This document shows positions 42,838 through 52,288 of a stretch of DNA of 64,000 bases, in pieces. How positions within the stretch are numbered: position 1 is the stretch's first letter; the number at the start of each line of letters is the position of its first letter. The stretch spans positions 62,001 to 126,000 of the forward strand of contig NZ_CAMYIV010000005.1 in NCBI RefSeq assembly GCF_947258575.1, in the 5' to 3' direction. The translations under genes and the position numbers were made by a program. Under the pieces are notes generated by a model, which did not search any database, had not been told where the DNA came from, and saw nothing but the letters and a program-made list of their open reading frames with translations. The stretch is from an uncultured Alcanivorax sp. (GTDB lineage: Bacteria > Pseudomonadota > Gammaproteobacteria > Pseudomonadales > Alcanivoracaceae).

Positions 42838-43572
42838 ATGCTGGAAAATCGCGAAGGGCAACGTGTCCCCCAAGTCACCTTCCGTACCCGTGAAGGGAAT
42901 GAATGGCAGGATGTGACCACCGATGACCTGTTCCAGGGAAAAACGGTGGTGGTGTTCGCCCTGCCGGGCGCCTTTACCCCGACGTGCTCTTCCACGCACC
43001 TGCCCCGCTATAACGAACTGGCGCCGGTGCTGAAAGCCAACGGTGTGGACGACATTGTCTGCCTGTCCGTCAACGACGGCTTTGTGATGAACGCCTGGGC
43101 GGGTGACCAGTCTGCCGGCAATATCCGCTTCATTCCGGATGGTAACGGCGAGTTCACCGACAAGATGGGCATGCTGGTGGACAAGCAGGATCTCGGTTTT
43201 GGGCCGCGTAGCTGGCGCTATTCCATGCTGGTGAAAGACGGGGTAATCGACCGTATGTTCATTGAGCCGGAGAAGCCCGGCGACCCGTTCGAGGTCTCCG
43301 ATGCGGACACCATGCTCAATTACATCAATGGCGAAGCGGCCCTGCCCAAGCGGGTAACCGTTTTCACCAAGCCAGGCTGCCCGCACTGCACCCGCGCGAA
43401 GAAGGCGCTGGCAGAAAACGGCTACGCGTTTGAAGAAATCGAACTTGGCAGCCGGGGCCTGAGCTACAGCTCCCTGGCCGCGGTAACCGGTGCCGGCACT
43501 ACGCCGCAGGTGTATATCGAAGGCGAGCGCATTGGCGGCGCCGACGAGCTGGAGGCTTGGCTCAAGGCCTGA
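42838..43572 (+). CDS. hybrid peroxiredoxin-glutaredoxin
   Basis: 244 residues. N-terminal peroxiredoxin-5-type domain (1-165) with peroxidatic Cys50 in [14 protein letters not shown]-terminal glutaredoxin domain (170-244) with CPHC at 181-184 and the glutathione-binding [14 protein letters not shown]. The fusion allows direct glutathione-dependent reduction of peroxides. AAGGAG precedes the ATG; the frame is open 51 bases earlier. Candidate OxyR sites lie upstream and an intrinsic terminator lies at 43675-43701. Confidence 0.95.
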   Translation: MLENREGQRVPQVTFRTREGNEWQDVTTDDLFQGKTVVVFALPGAFTPTCSSTHLPRYNELAPVLKANGVDDIVCLSVNDGFVMNAWAGDQSAGNIRFIPDGNGEFTDKMGMLVDKQDLGFGPRSWRYSMLVKDGVIDRMFIEPEKPGDPFEVSDADTMLNYINGEAALPKRVTVFTKPGCPHCTRAKKALAENGYAFEEIELGSRGLSYSSLAAVTGAGTTPQVYIEGERIGGADELEAWLKA

Positions 43573-43674
43573 GCAGCCCGGCCTTTGCCGGCTGAAGAGC
43601 AACCCCGTGACGCGCTCACCGTCACCGCACGGCGGGCTGGGTGGACTCACCTGCCATGCATCTTATTCCCCCTT

Positions 43675-43701
43675 GGGTCGACGCCTGTCGGCCCTTTTTT
43701 T
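43675..43701 (+). terminator. intrinsic terminator after the Prx-Grx gene
   Basis: GGGTCGAC-GCCT-GTCGGCCC (8-bp stem with one G-T pair) followed by T7. Confidence 0.75.
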
Positions 43702-43728
43702 ATGGTAAATCTCCGCCGCTTTGCAAGA

Positions 43729-43811
43729 CGTAGGGTGCACTGAGCCTAAGGCGAACTGCACCGATCCGGCGCTTGATGGTGCAGTTCGCCTTAGGCTCAG
43801 TGCACCCTACG
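43729..43811. repeat. perfect 34-bp inverted repeat, TAGGGTGCACTGAGCC type
   Basis: Arms 43729-43762 and 43778-43811 are perfectly complementary over 34 bp with a 15-base spacer. They begin CGTAGGGTGCACTGAGCC and carry CTAAGGCGAACTGCACC. The head CGTAGGGTG and the AAGGCG core are shared with the elements at 61341-61433 and 62629-62726, so this looks like another branch of the same small hairpin family. It lies in the 461-bp gene-free gap before the RND efflux operon; nothing else was seen there apart from the terminator. Confidence 0.88.
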
Positions 43812-44033
43812 CAATCGGCGTTGGTGGTCAGGGAGTCAGGGTTAAGGTCCCATCATCCGGAAGAAGATTCCGCAGCAACATTGCGGCTGCGTTAAACCTG
43901 CTGCGTCCCTACACAAAGACACCACAGTCATTTCAGGTCAGAATCCGGTAGGGTTTTGAATAGGTTTCACGACGCAGCGGCAAGTTGTGTGATAATTGGT
44001 ACTGATGAGTACCGTAGGGCTGGGAGAGCACGC

Positions 44034-45107
44034 ATGACACGTTTCTGGGCACTGGTTGGCCTGTCTCTGGTGATGGCGGGATGTGGCGATGAGCCGCCGG
44101 CGCAGGCGCCTTTACCGCAGCCGGTGAAGCTGTACACGGTGAACGGTGACGGTGCCGGGCAACTGCGCCATTACCCGGGGCGGGTGGTGGCCACGGAAGG
44201 GTCGCAGCTGGCGTTCCGGGTGTCCGGGCAGCTGGTCAAGCTGCCGGTGCGTGCCGGTGAACAGGTGAAGAAAGGGCAGTTGCTGGCGGCCCTGGATCCG
44301 GCGGATTTCAATAACCAGCTGGCCGATCGCCAGGCCCAGTACGATCTTGCCGAGAGCCAGTATCAGCGGGCGATCAGCTTGCGTGAGCGCGGGGTGATTT
44401 CCGAAGCCCAGTTCGACGAGTTGCAGGCCAAACGTCGTCAGGCCCGGGCCGCCCTGAGCATGGCCCGTGACAATGTGGAATACACCCGGCTGAAGGCGCC
44501 CTTCGCGGGCACCGTGGCGCGCACCGAAGTGGAGAATTACCAGTTTGTGCAGGCCAAGGAGCCGATTCTCTATTTGCAGGGTGATGACAACATCGACATC
44601 GAGTTCGCCGTCTCCGAACGCTTCTTTACCAACCTGCGTAAAGGGGGGGAGGACTACCAGCCTACGGTGCGCTTTGAAGGAGCGCCCAACCGCACCTTCA
44701 AGGCCAGCTACAAGGAACACGAAGCCAGCGCCGATGCGCGCACCCAGACCTACAACATCACCCTGACCATGGCCAACCCGGAAGGGCAGGTGGTGCTGCC
44801 GGGCATGAGCGTGGACGTGGCCATTGATCTTAGCCAGATTCGCAAGGCGGCTGACGAGCGCCTGCAGGTGCCGGTGGAAGCCGTGTTCAAGCAGGATGGC
44901 AAGGAGGGCGCCTTTGTCTGGCGTTATCAGCCGCAGGACGATATCGGCACGGTGTCGGCCGTGTCGGTCACCCTGGGGCAGGTCGTCGGTGAAGGCGTGG
45001 AAATTCTTGATGGCCTGAGCAGCGGAGACCGGGTGGTGAGTGCCGGCGTCCATCATCTGGAAGAGGGGCAGACGGTACGTGAGCTGGTGAAAGAGCGGGG
45101 GCTGTAA
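44034..45107 (+). CDS. RND efflux periplasmic adaptor (membrane fusion) lipoprotein
   Basis: 357 residues. Lipobox LSLVMAGC, lipoyl/barrel-sandwich halves (AFRVSGQLVKLPVRAGEQVK, YTRLKAPFAGTVARTEVENY) around a helical hairpin (AQYDLAESQYQRAISLRERG, ISEAQFDELQAKRRQ), then beta-barrel and membrane-proximal domains. GGGAG precedes the ATG at 44034; the frame extends upstream. The permease gene starts on its stop codon (TAATG). No outer-membrane factor gene in the window, so a shared TolC-like channel is expected. Confidence 0.93.
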   Translation: MTRFWALVGLSLVMAGCGDEPPAQAPLPQPVKLYTVNGDGAGQLRHYPGRVVATEGSQLAFRVSGQLVKLPVRAGEQVKKGQLLAALDPADFNNQLADRQAQYDLAESQYQRAISLRERGVISEAQFDELQAKRRQARAALSMARDNVEYTRLKAPFAGTVARTEVENYQFVQAKEPILYLQGDDNIDIEFAVSERFFTNLRKGGEDYQPTVRFEGAPNRTFKASYKEHEASADARTQTYNITLTMANPEGQVVLPGMSVDVAIDLSQIRKAADERLQVPVEAVFKQDGKEGAFVWRYQPQDDIGTVSAVSVTLGQVVGEGVEILDGLSSGDRVVSAGVHHLEEGQTVRELVKERGL

Positions 45108-48100
45108 TGAATATCGCCGCATACAGCATTCGCCACCGGGTGGTGAGCTGGTTATTCACCCTGATTCTGCTGGTGGGCGGGATCGTCAGCTTTTCCCGCC
45201 TTGGCCAGCTGGAAGACCCGGAGTTCACCATCAAGACCGCCATGGTGATTACCAGCTACCCGGGCGCGTCGCCGCGTCAGGTGGAAGAAGAAGTCACCTT
45301 GCCGGTGGAAATGGCCATTCAGAACTTGCCCTACGTGGATTACGTCACCTCCATTTCCAGCAATGGCTTGTCCCAGGTGCAGGTGGAAATGAAGCCCACC
45401 TACCGGGCCAGCCAGCTCAAGCAGATCTGGGACGAGCTGCGCCACAAGCTCACTGACCTGCAGCCGGAGCTGCCTCCGGGCGTCGGTACCATTCAGGTGT
45501 TGGATGACTTCGGTGATGTCTACGGCATTTTGATGGCGATCACCGGAGACGGTTATCGCTACCAGGAAATGCAGGATTACGCCGACTACCTGACCCGTGA
45601 GCTGGTGTTGGTGAAAGGCGTGGGCAAAGTCGTGGTGGGCGGCCAGCGTCAGGAGCAGGTGCTGGTGGAAATTTCCCGCACCCGGCTGGCGTCCCTGGGC
45701 ATCAGCCCGGAGCGGATCTTTTCCCTGTTGCAGACCCAGAACACGGTGAATCCGGCCGGCAAGGTGCGGGTCGGGGATGAGTACATTCGCATCTACCCCA
45801 CCGGTGAATTTCCTACCGTACAGGACATGGGCGATCTGTTGATTTCCGATCCGGGCGCCGATGAGCTGGTCTACTTGCGTGATGTGGCCACCATTGAACG
45901 GGGCTATGCGGAAGTGCCGGACCACCTTTATCGCTTCAACGGTGACGCCGCCCTGACCCTGGGGATTTCCTTCTCCACGGGGGTCAATGTGGTGGAAGTC
46001 GGCGCGCGGGTGGAGCAACGCCTGGCGGAGCTGGAATACCAGCGGCCGGCGGGCATGGCACTGGCCACGGTGTACAACCAGCCCGAGGAAGTGGATAGCT
46101 CGGTGGGCGCGTTTCTGCTCAATCTGGGCGAAGCCATTGCCATCGTCATCGCCGTGTTGCTGGTGTTCATGGGAGTGCGTTCCGGTCTGTTGATGGGCGG
46201 CGTACTGCTGCTGACCATCCTAGGCACCTTTATCGTCATGAAGGTGCTGGCCATTGATCTGCAACGGATTTCCCTGGGGGCACTGATTATCGCCCTGGGG
46301 ATGCTGGTGGATAATGCCATTGTGGTCACCGAGGGCATCCTGGTGGGCATGAAGCGGGGCATGTCAAAACTGGAGGCGGCGGTGGATATCGTCCGCCAGA
46401 CCATCTGGCCGCTGCTGGGCGCCACGGTGATCGCCATCATGGCGTTCGCGCCCATCGGCCTGTCCGAGGATGCCACCGGGGAATACACCAATACCCTTTT
46501 CTGGGTGCTGCTGATTTCATTGCTGCTCAGCTGGATCACCGCGGTGACCCTGGTGCCGTTCTTCGCGGACCTGTTTTTCTCCGACAAGGATGTGGGCGGT
46601 GCTGGCGGGGAGGCCGAAGATCCCTACAAGGGCAAACTGTTCGTGATCTATCGACGCCTGCTGGACCGGGCCATTCATCACCGGGTGCTGACCCTGTCCG
46701 GCATGGGCATTCTGCTGGTGGTGGCAGTGGTGGGCTTCGGGGCGGTGAAACAGGCCTTTTTCCCGCCCTCCAATACGCCCATGTTCCTGGTGGATTACTG
46801 GCTGCCCCAGGGCAGTGACATCCGTGCCACCCGCGAAGCAGTGGAGCGCCTGGAATCATCGCTACTGGACATGGACGAGGTCACCGGGGTGACCAGCACC
46901 ATCGGCCGTGGGGCCGAGCGCTTCATGCTGCCCTACAACCCGGAGAAGAGTTACCCCAGCTATGCCCAGCTGATTGTTCAGGTGAGCGAGCGCGAGCAGA
47001 TTGATGCGGCCCTGTCCGCCACCCGGCAGCTAATTGGTGAGGAGCATTTGCAGGCCTTTGCCAAAGTGAAACGGCTGATGATCGGTCCCAGCCCGCCGGC
47101 GTCCATCGAGGCCCGCTTCAGCGGCCCGGACCCACAGACCCTTCGCGAGCTGGGCCTGAAGGCCCAGGCGATCATGCGCGAGGATGGTGGCCTGGAAAGC
47201 ATTCGCCATGACTGGCGCCAGCAGGAAAAAGTGATTCGTCCCCAGTTCCAGGAGGCACAGGCGCGCCGTGCCGGGATCAGCCGGGAAGATCTGGATAATA
47301 CCCTGGCGTTGAACTTCAGTGGCCGCAATGTGGGCCTCTATCGTGACGGCAGTCAGTTGCTGCCGATTGTCGCCCGCCCGCCGGAGAAAGAACGACTCAG
47401 CGCCGATAATCTTAATGATGTGCAGGTGTGGTCGCCGGTGTACACCACCTATATTCCCATTACCCAGGTCGTGTCCGACTTCCGCACCGAGTGGGAGAAT
47501 GCGCTGATCCTGCGGCGCGATCGCAAGCGCACCCTGACCGTGCAGGCGGAGCCGGATGTGCTTGGCGATGAAACCGCCGATCAGGTGCTGCGCCGGATTC
47601 GCCCGGCCATTGCCGAGCTGGCATTGCCGCCGGGGTATTCACTGGAATGGGGCGGCGAGTACAAGGCATCGAAGGATGCGCAGACGGCGGTATTCGGCAG
47701 TTTGCCCATGGGCTATCTGTTCATGTTCATTATCACCATGCTGTTGTTCGACTCCCTGCGTCAGCCGCTGGTGATCTGGGCCACGGTGCCGCTGGCCATC
47801 ATCGGTGTGACCCTGGGCTTGCTGCTGCTTAATGCTCCCTTCGGCTTTATGGCGTTACTGGGCTTTCTCAGCCTGTCCGGCATGCTGGTGAAGAATGGCA
47901 TCGTGCTGGTGGAACAGATAAAGCTGGAGATGGAAACCCTGGAGCCCTTCGAGGCGGTGATGACGGCTTCCATTTCCCGGGTACGACCCGTGTGCATGGC
48001 GGCAGTAACCACCATCCTCGGCATGATCCCGCTGTTGTTCGATGCCTTCTTCGAATCCATGGCGGTGGTGATCATGTTCGGCCTGGGCTTCGCCACGATT

Positions 48101-48175
48101 CTGACCCTGATTGTGGTGCCGGTGCTTTATACCCTGGCCTATGGCATCAAGCCGGGGAGGGAGGAGCACGTGTGA
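45107..48175 (+). CDS. RND-family efflux permease
   Basis: 1022 residues, AcrB/HAE-1-like inner-membrane proton antiporter with 12 helices. The first helix is followed by FSRLGQLEDPEFTIKTAMV; the TM4 relay region GALIIALGMLVDNAIVVTEG carries the paired Asp-Asn variant of the usual DD proton relay, as in many PA-type HAE pumps; late FGFMALLGFLSLSGMLVKNG matches TM10. Overlaps the adaptor stop. Substrate range not predictable; probably drugs, solvents or hydrophobic compounds. Confidence 0.94.
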   Translation: MNIAAYSIRHRVVSWLFTLILLVGGIVSFSRLGQLEDPEFTIKTAMVITSYPGASPRQVEEEVTLPVEMAIQNLPYVDYVTSISSNGLSQVQVEMKPTYRASQLKQIWDELRHKLTDLQPELPPGVGTIQVLDDFGDVYGILMAITGDGYRYQEMQDYADYLTRELVLVKGVGKVVVGGQRQEQVLVEISRTRLASLGISPERIFSLLQTQNTVNPAGKVRVGDEYIRIYPTGEFPTVQDMGDLLISDPGADELVYLRDVATIERGYAEVPDHLYRFNGDAALTLGISFSTGVNVVEVGARVEQRLAELEYQRPAGMALATVYNQPEEVDSSVGAFLLNLGEAIAIVIAVLLVFMGVRSGLLMGGVLLLTILGTFIVMKVLAIDLQRISLGALIIALGMLVDNAIVVTEGILVGMKRGMSKLEAAVDIVRQTIWPLLGATVIAIMAFAPIGLSEDATGEYTNTLFWVLLISLLLSWITAVTLVPFFADLFFSDKDVGGAGGEAEDPYKGKLFVIYRRLLDRAIHHRVLTLSGMGILLVVAVVGFGAVKQAFFPPSNTPMFLVDYWLPQGSDIRATREAVERLESSLLDMDEVTGVTSTIGRGAERFMLPYNPEKSYPSYAQLIVQVSEREQIDAALSATRQLIGEEHLQAFAKVKRLMIGPSPPASIEARFSGPDPQTLRELGLKAQAIMREDGGLESIRHDWRQQEKVIRPQFQEAQARRAGISREDLDNTLALNFSGRNVGLYRDGSQLLPIVARPPEKERLSADNLNDVQVWSPVYTTYIPITQVVSDFRTEWENALILRRDRKRTLTVQAEPDVLGDETADQVLRRIRPAIAELALPPGYSLEWGGEYKASKDAQTAVFGSLPMGYLFMFIITMLLFDSLRQPLVIWATVPLAIIGVTLGLLLLNAPFGFMALLGFLSLSGMLVKNGIVLVEQIKLEMETLEPFEAVMTASISRVRPVCMAAVTTILGMIPLLFDAFFESMAVVIMFGLGFATILTLIVVPVLYTLAYGIKPGREEHV

Positions 48176-48177
48176 AG

Positions 48178-48434
48178 GAGTTGCAAGTTGAAAGTTTAAA
48201 GTTGCAAGGCGCGGTAGGGCTGGGTGCCACCTGACTCAGGCCCTGCCCGCGATTGCCGGTAATGTGGCTGCGAAAACCATCCGGCAGAGTTTGTAATTGT
48301 AAAGGCCGCGCTCAGTGACATAGCGCGGCCTTTACGGTTTTATTGGGGCAAGCTTAAAGCGCGGCGCAGGCGCTGATCGTCTGGCATCTGCCCTTTCCCG
48401 CGCCTTGCAACTTTAAACTTTCAACTTGCAACTC
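48178..48434. repeat. nested inverted repeat: perfect 37-bp outer arms plus inner GC hairpin
   Basis: Outer arms 48178-48214 and 48398-48434 (GAGTTGCAAGTTGAAAGTTT...) are perfectly complementary over 37 bp and 183 bases apart. Inside is a second hairpin AAAGGCCGCGCT (48301-48312)/AGCGCGGCCTTT (48322-48333). The inner motif GGCCGCGCTCA recurs inside the otherwise different element at 57847-58004. It fills the 333-bp gap between the RND permease and the CaCA antiporter; no gene is seen there. Confidence 0.88.
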
Positions 48435-48508
48435 ACAGACAGGTGCCAGCCTTCCCGCTCTCTGCCACAATGCCCGCCTGACACGATTCACTACCCCAAG
48501 GAGTCCCC

Positions 48509-49489
48509 ATGTTGCTGGCTATTGCCGCCGTGATCGCTGGCCTGATTGTGCTGGTGTGGAGTGCTGACAAGTTTGTGGAAGGCGCGGCCGGTACGGCGGC
48601 TCATGCGGGTATGCCGCCGCTGCTGATCGGCATGTTGATCGTCGGTTTCGGCACCTCGGCACCGGAGATGGTGGTGTCGGCCATGGCCGCCCTGGATGGC
48701 AACCCCTCGCTGGCACTGGGTAATGCCTATGGCTCCAATATTTCCAACATTGCGTTGATTCTCGGGGTGGTCGCCGTCATGAGCCCCATCGCGCTGAATT
48801 CTGCGGTTCTCAAAAAAGAGCTGCCGGTGCTGACGCTGGTGACGTTGCTGGCGGGATATCAGTTGCTGGATGGCAGCATTTCCCGGGTGGATGCCTGGGT
48901 GTTGCTTGCCGTGCTGGGGCTGCTGATGGGCTGGTCTATTTATGCTGCCATGAGCGGCAAGGGCGATGTGTTGGCCGGGGAAGTGGAAACCGATCTGGCC
49001 GAGCATCCCCTGCCATTGAAAACCGCCCTGTTCTGGTTGGTGGTGGGCCTGGCCCTGCTGGTGGCGAGTTCCCGGCTGCTGGTGTGGGGGGCAGTGGATA
49101 TTGCCCAGTCGCTGGGGGTCAGTGACCTGGTCATCGGTTTGACCATTGTGGCGATCGGTACCTCGCTGCCAGAGCTGGCCTCAAGCATCGCCGCAGTGCG
49201 CAAGGGCGAGCACGATATTGCCTTTGGGAACGTGCTAGGCTCGAACCTGTTCAATACCCTGGCGGTCGTCGGCATCGCCGGTGCCATCCAGCCCATGAGT
49301 GTTGAGACGGTGGTGCTGCAGCGAGACTGGAGCCTGATGATGGTGCTGACCATGGCTCTGTTTGTGATGGGGTTTGGTCTGTGGGGTCGCAAGGGGCAGA
49401 TTACCCGCGGCAATGGTATCGGTCTGCTGCTGGTCTTTGTGGCCTATATGAGTTACCTGGGCGGTGGCGTGCTGATGGCTGCCAGCTGA
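48509..49489 (+). CDS. CaCA-family Na+/Ca2+-type antiporter (YrbG-like)
   Basis: 326 residues, ten helices in two inverted halves. The two alpha-repeats are GFGTSAPEMVVSAMAA plus NAYGSNISNIALILG, and AIGTSLPELASSIAAV plus NVLGSNLFNTLAVVG, carrying the acidic and polar ion ligands. Exchanges Ca2+ (or K+) for Na+ or H+ across the inner membrane. CCAAGGAG precedes the ATG. In a cell with two Mrp systems this adds to sodium cycling. Confidence 0.93.
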   Translation: MLLAIAAVIAGLIVLVWSADKFVEGAAGTAAHAGMPPLLIGMLIVGFGTSAPEMVVSAMAALDGNPSLALGNAYGSNISNIALILGVVAVMSPIALNSAVLKKELPVLTLVTLLAGYQLLDGSISRVDAWVLLAVLGLLMGWSIYAAMSGKGDVLAGEVETDLAEHPLPLKTALFWLVVGLALLVASSRLLVWGAVDIAQSLGVSDLVIGLTIVAIGTSLPELASSIAAVRKGEHDIAFGNVLGSNLFNTLAVVGIAGAIQPMSVETVVLQRDWSLMMVLTMALFVMGFGLWGRKGQITRGNGIGLLLVFVAYMSYLGGGVLMAAS

Positions 49490-49520
49490 ACCAGCCAGTG
49501 AATTTGCAGAAAGGGAATGG

Positions 49521-50651
49521 ATGGCGATGCAGGATACGGATATATCGGTAAAGCTGGAGCGGGGCACGTTTCTGTTTACGCTGGTGGCGGTCAGCGTGGC
49601 GTTCGCGTTGTTGCTGAAACCCTTCTTCGCCCCCATTTTCTGGGCCTGCGCCATTGGTGTGATTTTCTACCCGTTCCAGAAACGCCTGCTCGCCAAGTGG
49701 CCCCACCGTCGTAATCTGGTGTCCCTGTGCACCCTGTTTTTGTGTGTGGTGCTGGTGGTAATTCCGGTACTGGTGGTGGCGTCCTCTTTTGTCACCGAAG
49801 GCGTGTCCCTGTTCCAGAAAGTGCAGAGCGGCGAGCTCAACCTGGCCGACTATGTGGATCGCATCAAGCAGGCATTCCCCTGGCTGCAATCCGCTGCCGA
49901 GCGTTTCGATATCGATCTGGAGCGGATCAAGTCGCAGACCGTGGAAGCCTTCACCGGCGCCGGCCAGTTCCTGGCCAAGCGCGCCCTGGCGGTGGGCCAG
50001 AACACCTTCCAGTTTTTCCTTAATCTGGGCTTGATGCTGTACCTGGCGTTCTTCCTGATTCGCGATGGCGATGCCATGGTCAGTATGCTGATCCGCGCTC
50101 TGCCCCTGGGCGACGAACGTGAAAAACTGTTGTTCGCCAAGTTTGCCGAAGTGACCCGCGCCACCATCAAGGGCAACCTGCTGGTCGCGGCCACCCAGGG
50201 TGCCCTGGGGGGGCTGATCTTCTGGTGGCTGGGCATCCCCGGTGCCTTGCTGTGGGGGGTGGTGATGGCGGTGCTGTCATTGATTCCCGCGGTGGGGGCG
50301 GGTCTGATCTGGCTGCCGGTTTCACTCTACCTCTATGCGGTGGGTGATATATTGAATGCTACCATCCTGGTGCTGTTTGGTATTTTTGTCATCGGGCTGG
50401 TGGACAATATCCTGCGTCCGATCCTGGTGGGACGAGACACCAAATTGCCGGACTATGTGGTGCTGTTTTCTACCCTGGGCGGTCTGGCCATGTTCGGCAT
50501 CACCGGTTTCGCCCTGGGGCCTCTGCTGGCTGCCCTGTTTGTGGCCTTCTGGGGCATTTTCATACGCGAATTCAATGAGGGTGAAAGCCCCGCCGCCCTG
50601 CTGGAACAGCAGGGCAGCAGCGAGGAGTCACCCGGGAGTGAGGCATCATGA
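49521..50651 (+). CDS. AI-2E-family (PerM/YdiK-like) membrane protein
   Basis: 376 residues, about seven to eight helices, with the family core IPAVGAGLIWLPVSLYLYAV and DNILRPILVGRDTKLPDYVV followed by GLAMFGITGFALGPLLAALF. Members have been linked to AI-2 export or to Na+(Li+)/H+ antiport; the neighbouring CaCA antiporter favours an ion role, but that is conjecture. The C-terminal tail is Glu/Ser-rich. Overlaps the next gene by four bases (ATGA). Confidence 0.9.
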   Translation: MAMQDTDISVKLERGTFLFTLVAVSVAFALLLKPFFAPIFWACAIGVIFYPFQKRLLAKWPHRRNLVSLCTLFLCVVLVVIPVLVVASSFVTEGVSLFQKVQSGELNLADYVDRIKQAFPWLQSAAERFDIDLERIKSQTVEAFTGAGQFLAKRALAVGQNTFQFFLNLGLMLYLAFFLIRDGDAMVSMLIRALPLGDEREKLLFAKFAEVTRATIKGNLLVAATQGALGGLIFWWLGIPGALLWGVVMAVLSLIPAVGAGLIWLPVSLYLYAVGDILNATILVLFGIFVIGLVDNILRPILVGRDTKLPDYVVLFSTLGGLAMFGITGFALGPLLAALFVAFWGIFIREFNEGESPAALLEQQGSSEESPGSEAS

Positions 50652-51394
50652 TTTTCTTGCGTCTGGTATTGGCGGCGTCCGTGGCGGGCCTCTCCACCTT
50701 TGGCTGTGATGAGGAAGACGACGACGGCCTGTTTTCCGACAACGCCAGAATCTATTTCCATAACCAGCTGACCCAGGTGGGTGGCGGCAGCGAAGATGAC
50801 GTCACCGTGGACCTGTTCGTGGACAACCAGAACAGTCCGGTGCAGGACGATGTGGGCTACACCATTACCGGCAATGTCAGCGCCGAATCCATCGAGCTGG
50901 ATGACGACAGCGAGTCGCTGTCGTTCGATGCCCGAGGCAGCAGCTCCGGCAGTACCCTGGTCAACGGTCCCCTGAATCGCACCCTGACAGCGGGTGATCG
51001 TTATACCGTGGTGCTGATGGGCGACACCACCCTGGACAACCGCCAACTGCGCACCTACCGGCACCAGCAAATGACGGTAACCAGCGGCCAGATCCGGGTG
51101 CGCTTCATCAATACCCTGTCGCGCCTTTCCGGCGATGAGCTCAGCGTTGTTACGCCGGGCGCTGCCGGCCAGTCGCTGGTATCCGGTCTGGAGTATGCCG
51201 AAGGCAGCAACTATGTGTCGGTCAATGCCAGTGGCACCCTGGAGGTGACGGTCAATAACGAAACCCAGGGCCTGGAGATCGACCAGGTAAGCTGTAGCGT
51301 CAGCAGTGGCCGTAGCTACGATGCCATCATTGCCTACCGTCGTTTCGACAGCGACGATGATCAGATCGCCCTGTTCTGCCAGCCGTTCAACTGA
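50648..51394 (+). CDS. lipoprotein, first of a tandem paralogous pair
   Basis: 248 residues. Signal sequence with lipobox GLSTFGC, then acidic DEEDDDG. Shared with the downstream paralog: IYFHNQL near the start, LNRTLTAGDRYTVVLMGD, IRVRFINTLSRLSGDELSVV, YDAIIAY and a Cys near the C-terminus (ALFCQPFN) that could pair with the preceding VSCSV Cys. Beta-sandwich-like, similar in style to DUF4397 domains. Coupled to the AI-2E-family gene. Confidence 0.78.
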   Translation: MIFLRLVLAASVAGLSTFGCDEEDDDGLFSDNARIYFHNQLTQVGGGSEDDVTVDLFVDNQNSPVQDDVGYTITGNVSAESIELDDDSESLSFDARGSSSGSTLVNGPLNRTLTAGDRYTVVLMGDTTLDNRQLRTYRHQQMTVTSGQIRVRFINTLSRLSGDELSVVTPGAAGQSLVSGLEYAEGSNYVSVNASGTLEVTVNNETQGLEIDQVSCSVSSGRSYDAIIAYRRFDSDDDQIALFCQPFN

Positions 51395-51401
51395 ACGGCT
51401 G

Positions 51402-51429
51402 GAACTTCCCCCTTTCGAACCCCTCCAAA
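51402..51429 (+). promoter_or_regulatory. sigma-E promoter of the second tandem lipoprotein
   Basis: GGAACTT (GAACTT at 51402-51407) plus 16 bases plus TCCAAA (51424-51429) is a full match to the RpoE consensus GGAACTT-N16-TCcAAA. The predicted start near 51436 leaves a leader of about 67 bases before the ATG at 51503. It begins right after the stop of the first paralog, so the second copy has its own envelope-stress promoter. Confidence 0.75.
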
Positions 51430-51502
51430 CTGCCAACTGTTACCAAAAAAACACCGCACGCCGTGGTAATTCTGGCGGCGGTAATCTATTCGGGAGAAAA
51501 CA

Positions 51503-52237
51503 ATGAAAAAGCTGGGTTTGCTGGCTATGGCCGGGGTTGTGGTGTTGTCCGGTTGCGGTGGCGACAATGATGAGGTGGAGGATCTGCTGCGTGACCCTTC
51601 CGGACTCTTCTTTCATAACCAGTTGGCGGGAACGACAGCGGCCGATACCACCGTAGACCTGGTCGCCCGCAACAACCTCTCTGAGCCATTGTTTGAAAAT
51701 CGCCAGTATTCCACCACCGAGCAGGATGGCGTGGCCTTCAAACTCAACGCAGATGTCGAGAGTGTTGTATTCGATGTGAATAACGACACGACTACCCTGG
51801 TGGATGACCAGTCTTTAGAGTTGAAAGCCGGACAGAGCTACACCCTTGTATTGATGGGGCAGGTTAGTGGCACAGGTGGCGCCGATCCAATTCTGAGAAA
51901 TTACCAGCAGAGTGTGGCAGCTGTATCTGACGGTGAGGTCCGGATTCGATTGATTCATGCGCTTTCAGGATTAAGCGGACAGCCTTTGACTGTATCTGTC
52001 GGTGGTGACGCCCTGGTTGATGGCTTTATTTTTGGTCAGGCGACTGACTATGAAACCGTTGTCCCTGCTTCTGACGAGACATTGGAACTGAATGTTTTCC
52101 GTTATGCGATGTGGAGCGGTGTGGATCAGGTTGATTGTGAGATCGAGAAAGGAAAAAGCTATGACGTCATCATCACTCACCCGGCGTATGACAGTGAAGT
52201 CGTAGAGATATTCTGCCAGCAGGTGCGCGGGTCTTGA
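51503..52237 (+). CDS. sigma-E-linked lipoprotein, second of the tandem pair
   Basis: 244 residues. Lipobox VVVLSGC, acidic linker, then FFHNQLAG, LELKAGQSYTLVLMGQ, VRIRLIHALSGLSGQPLTV, YDVIITH and a terminal Cys region (VEIFCQQV) matching the upstream paralog. GGGAGAAAACA precedes the ATG. The gene is more AT-rich than its partner. It has its own sigma-E promoter (51402-51429), so it is probably induced by envelope stress; molecular role unknown. Confidence 0.8.
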   Translation: MKKLGLLAMAGVVVLSGCGGDNDEVEDLLRDPSGLFFHNQLAGTTAADTTVDLVARNNLSEPLFENRQYSTTEQDGVAFKLNADVESVVFDVNNDTTTLVDDQSLELKAGQSYTLVLMGQVSGTGGADPILRNYQQSVAAVSDGEVRIRLIHALSGLSGQPLTVSVGGDALVDGFIFGQATDYETVVPASDETLELNVFRYAMWSGVDQVDCEIEKGKSYDVIITHPAYDSEVVEIFCQQVRGS

Positions 52238-52288
52238 TAATGGACTGGTGTTCCCATTCCAAAGAGTGAAATGAATTTGGCGGGCCGT

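Noticed and set aside
48178-48434. Attachment site or transposon ends
   Set aside because: The perfect arms bound no transposase or integrase and no target duplication is visible; better described as a hairpin repeat.
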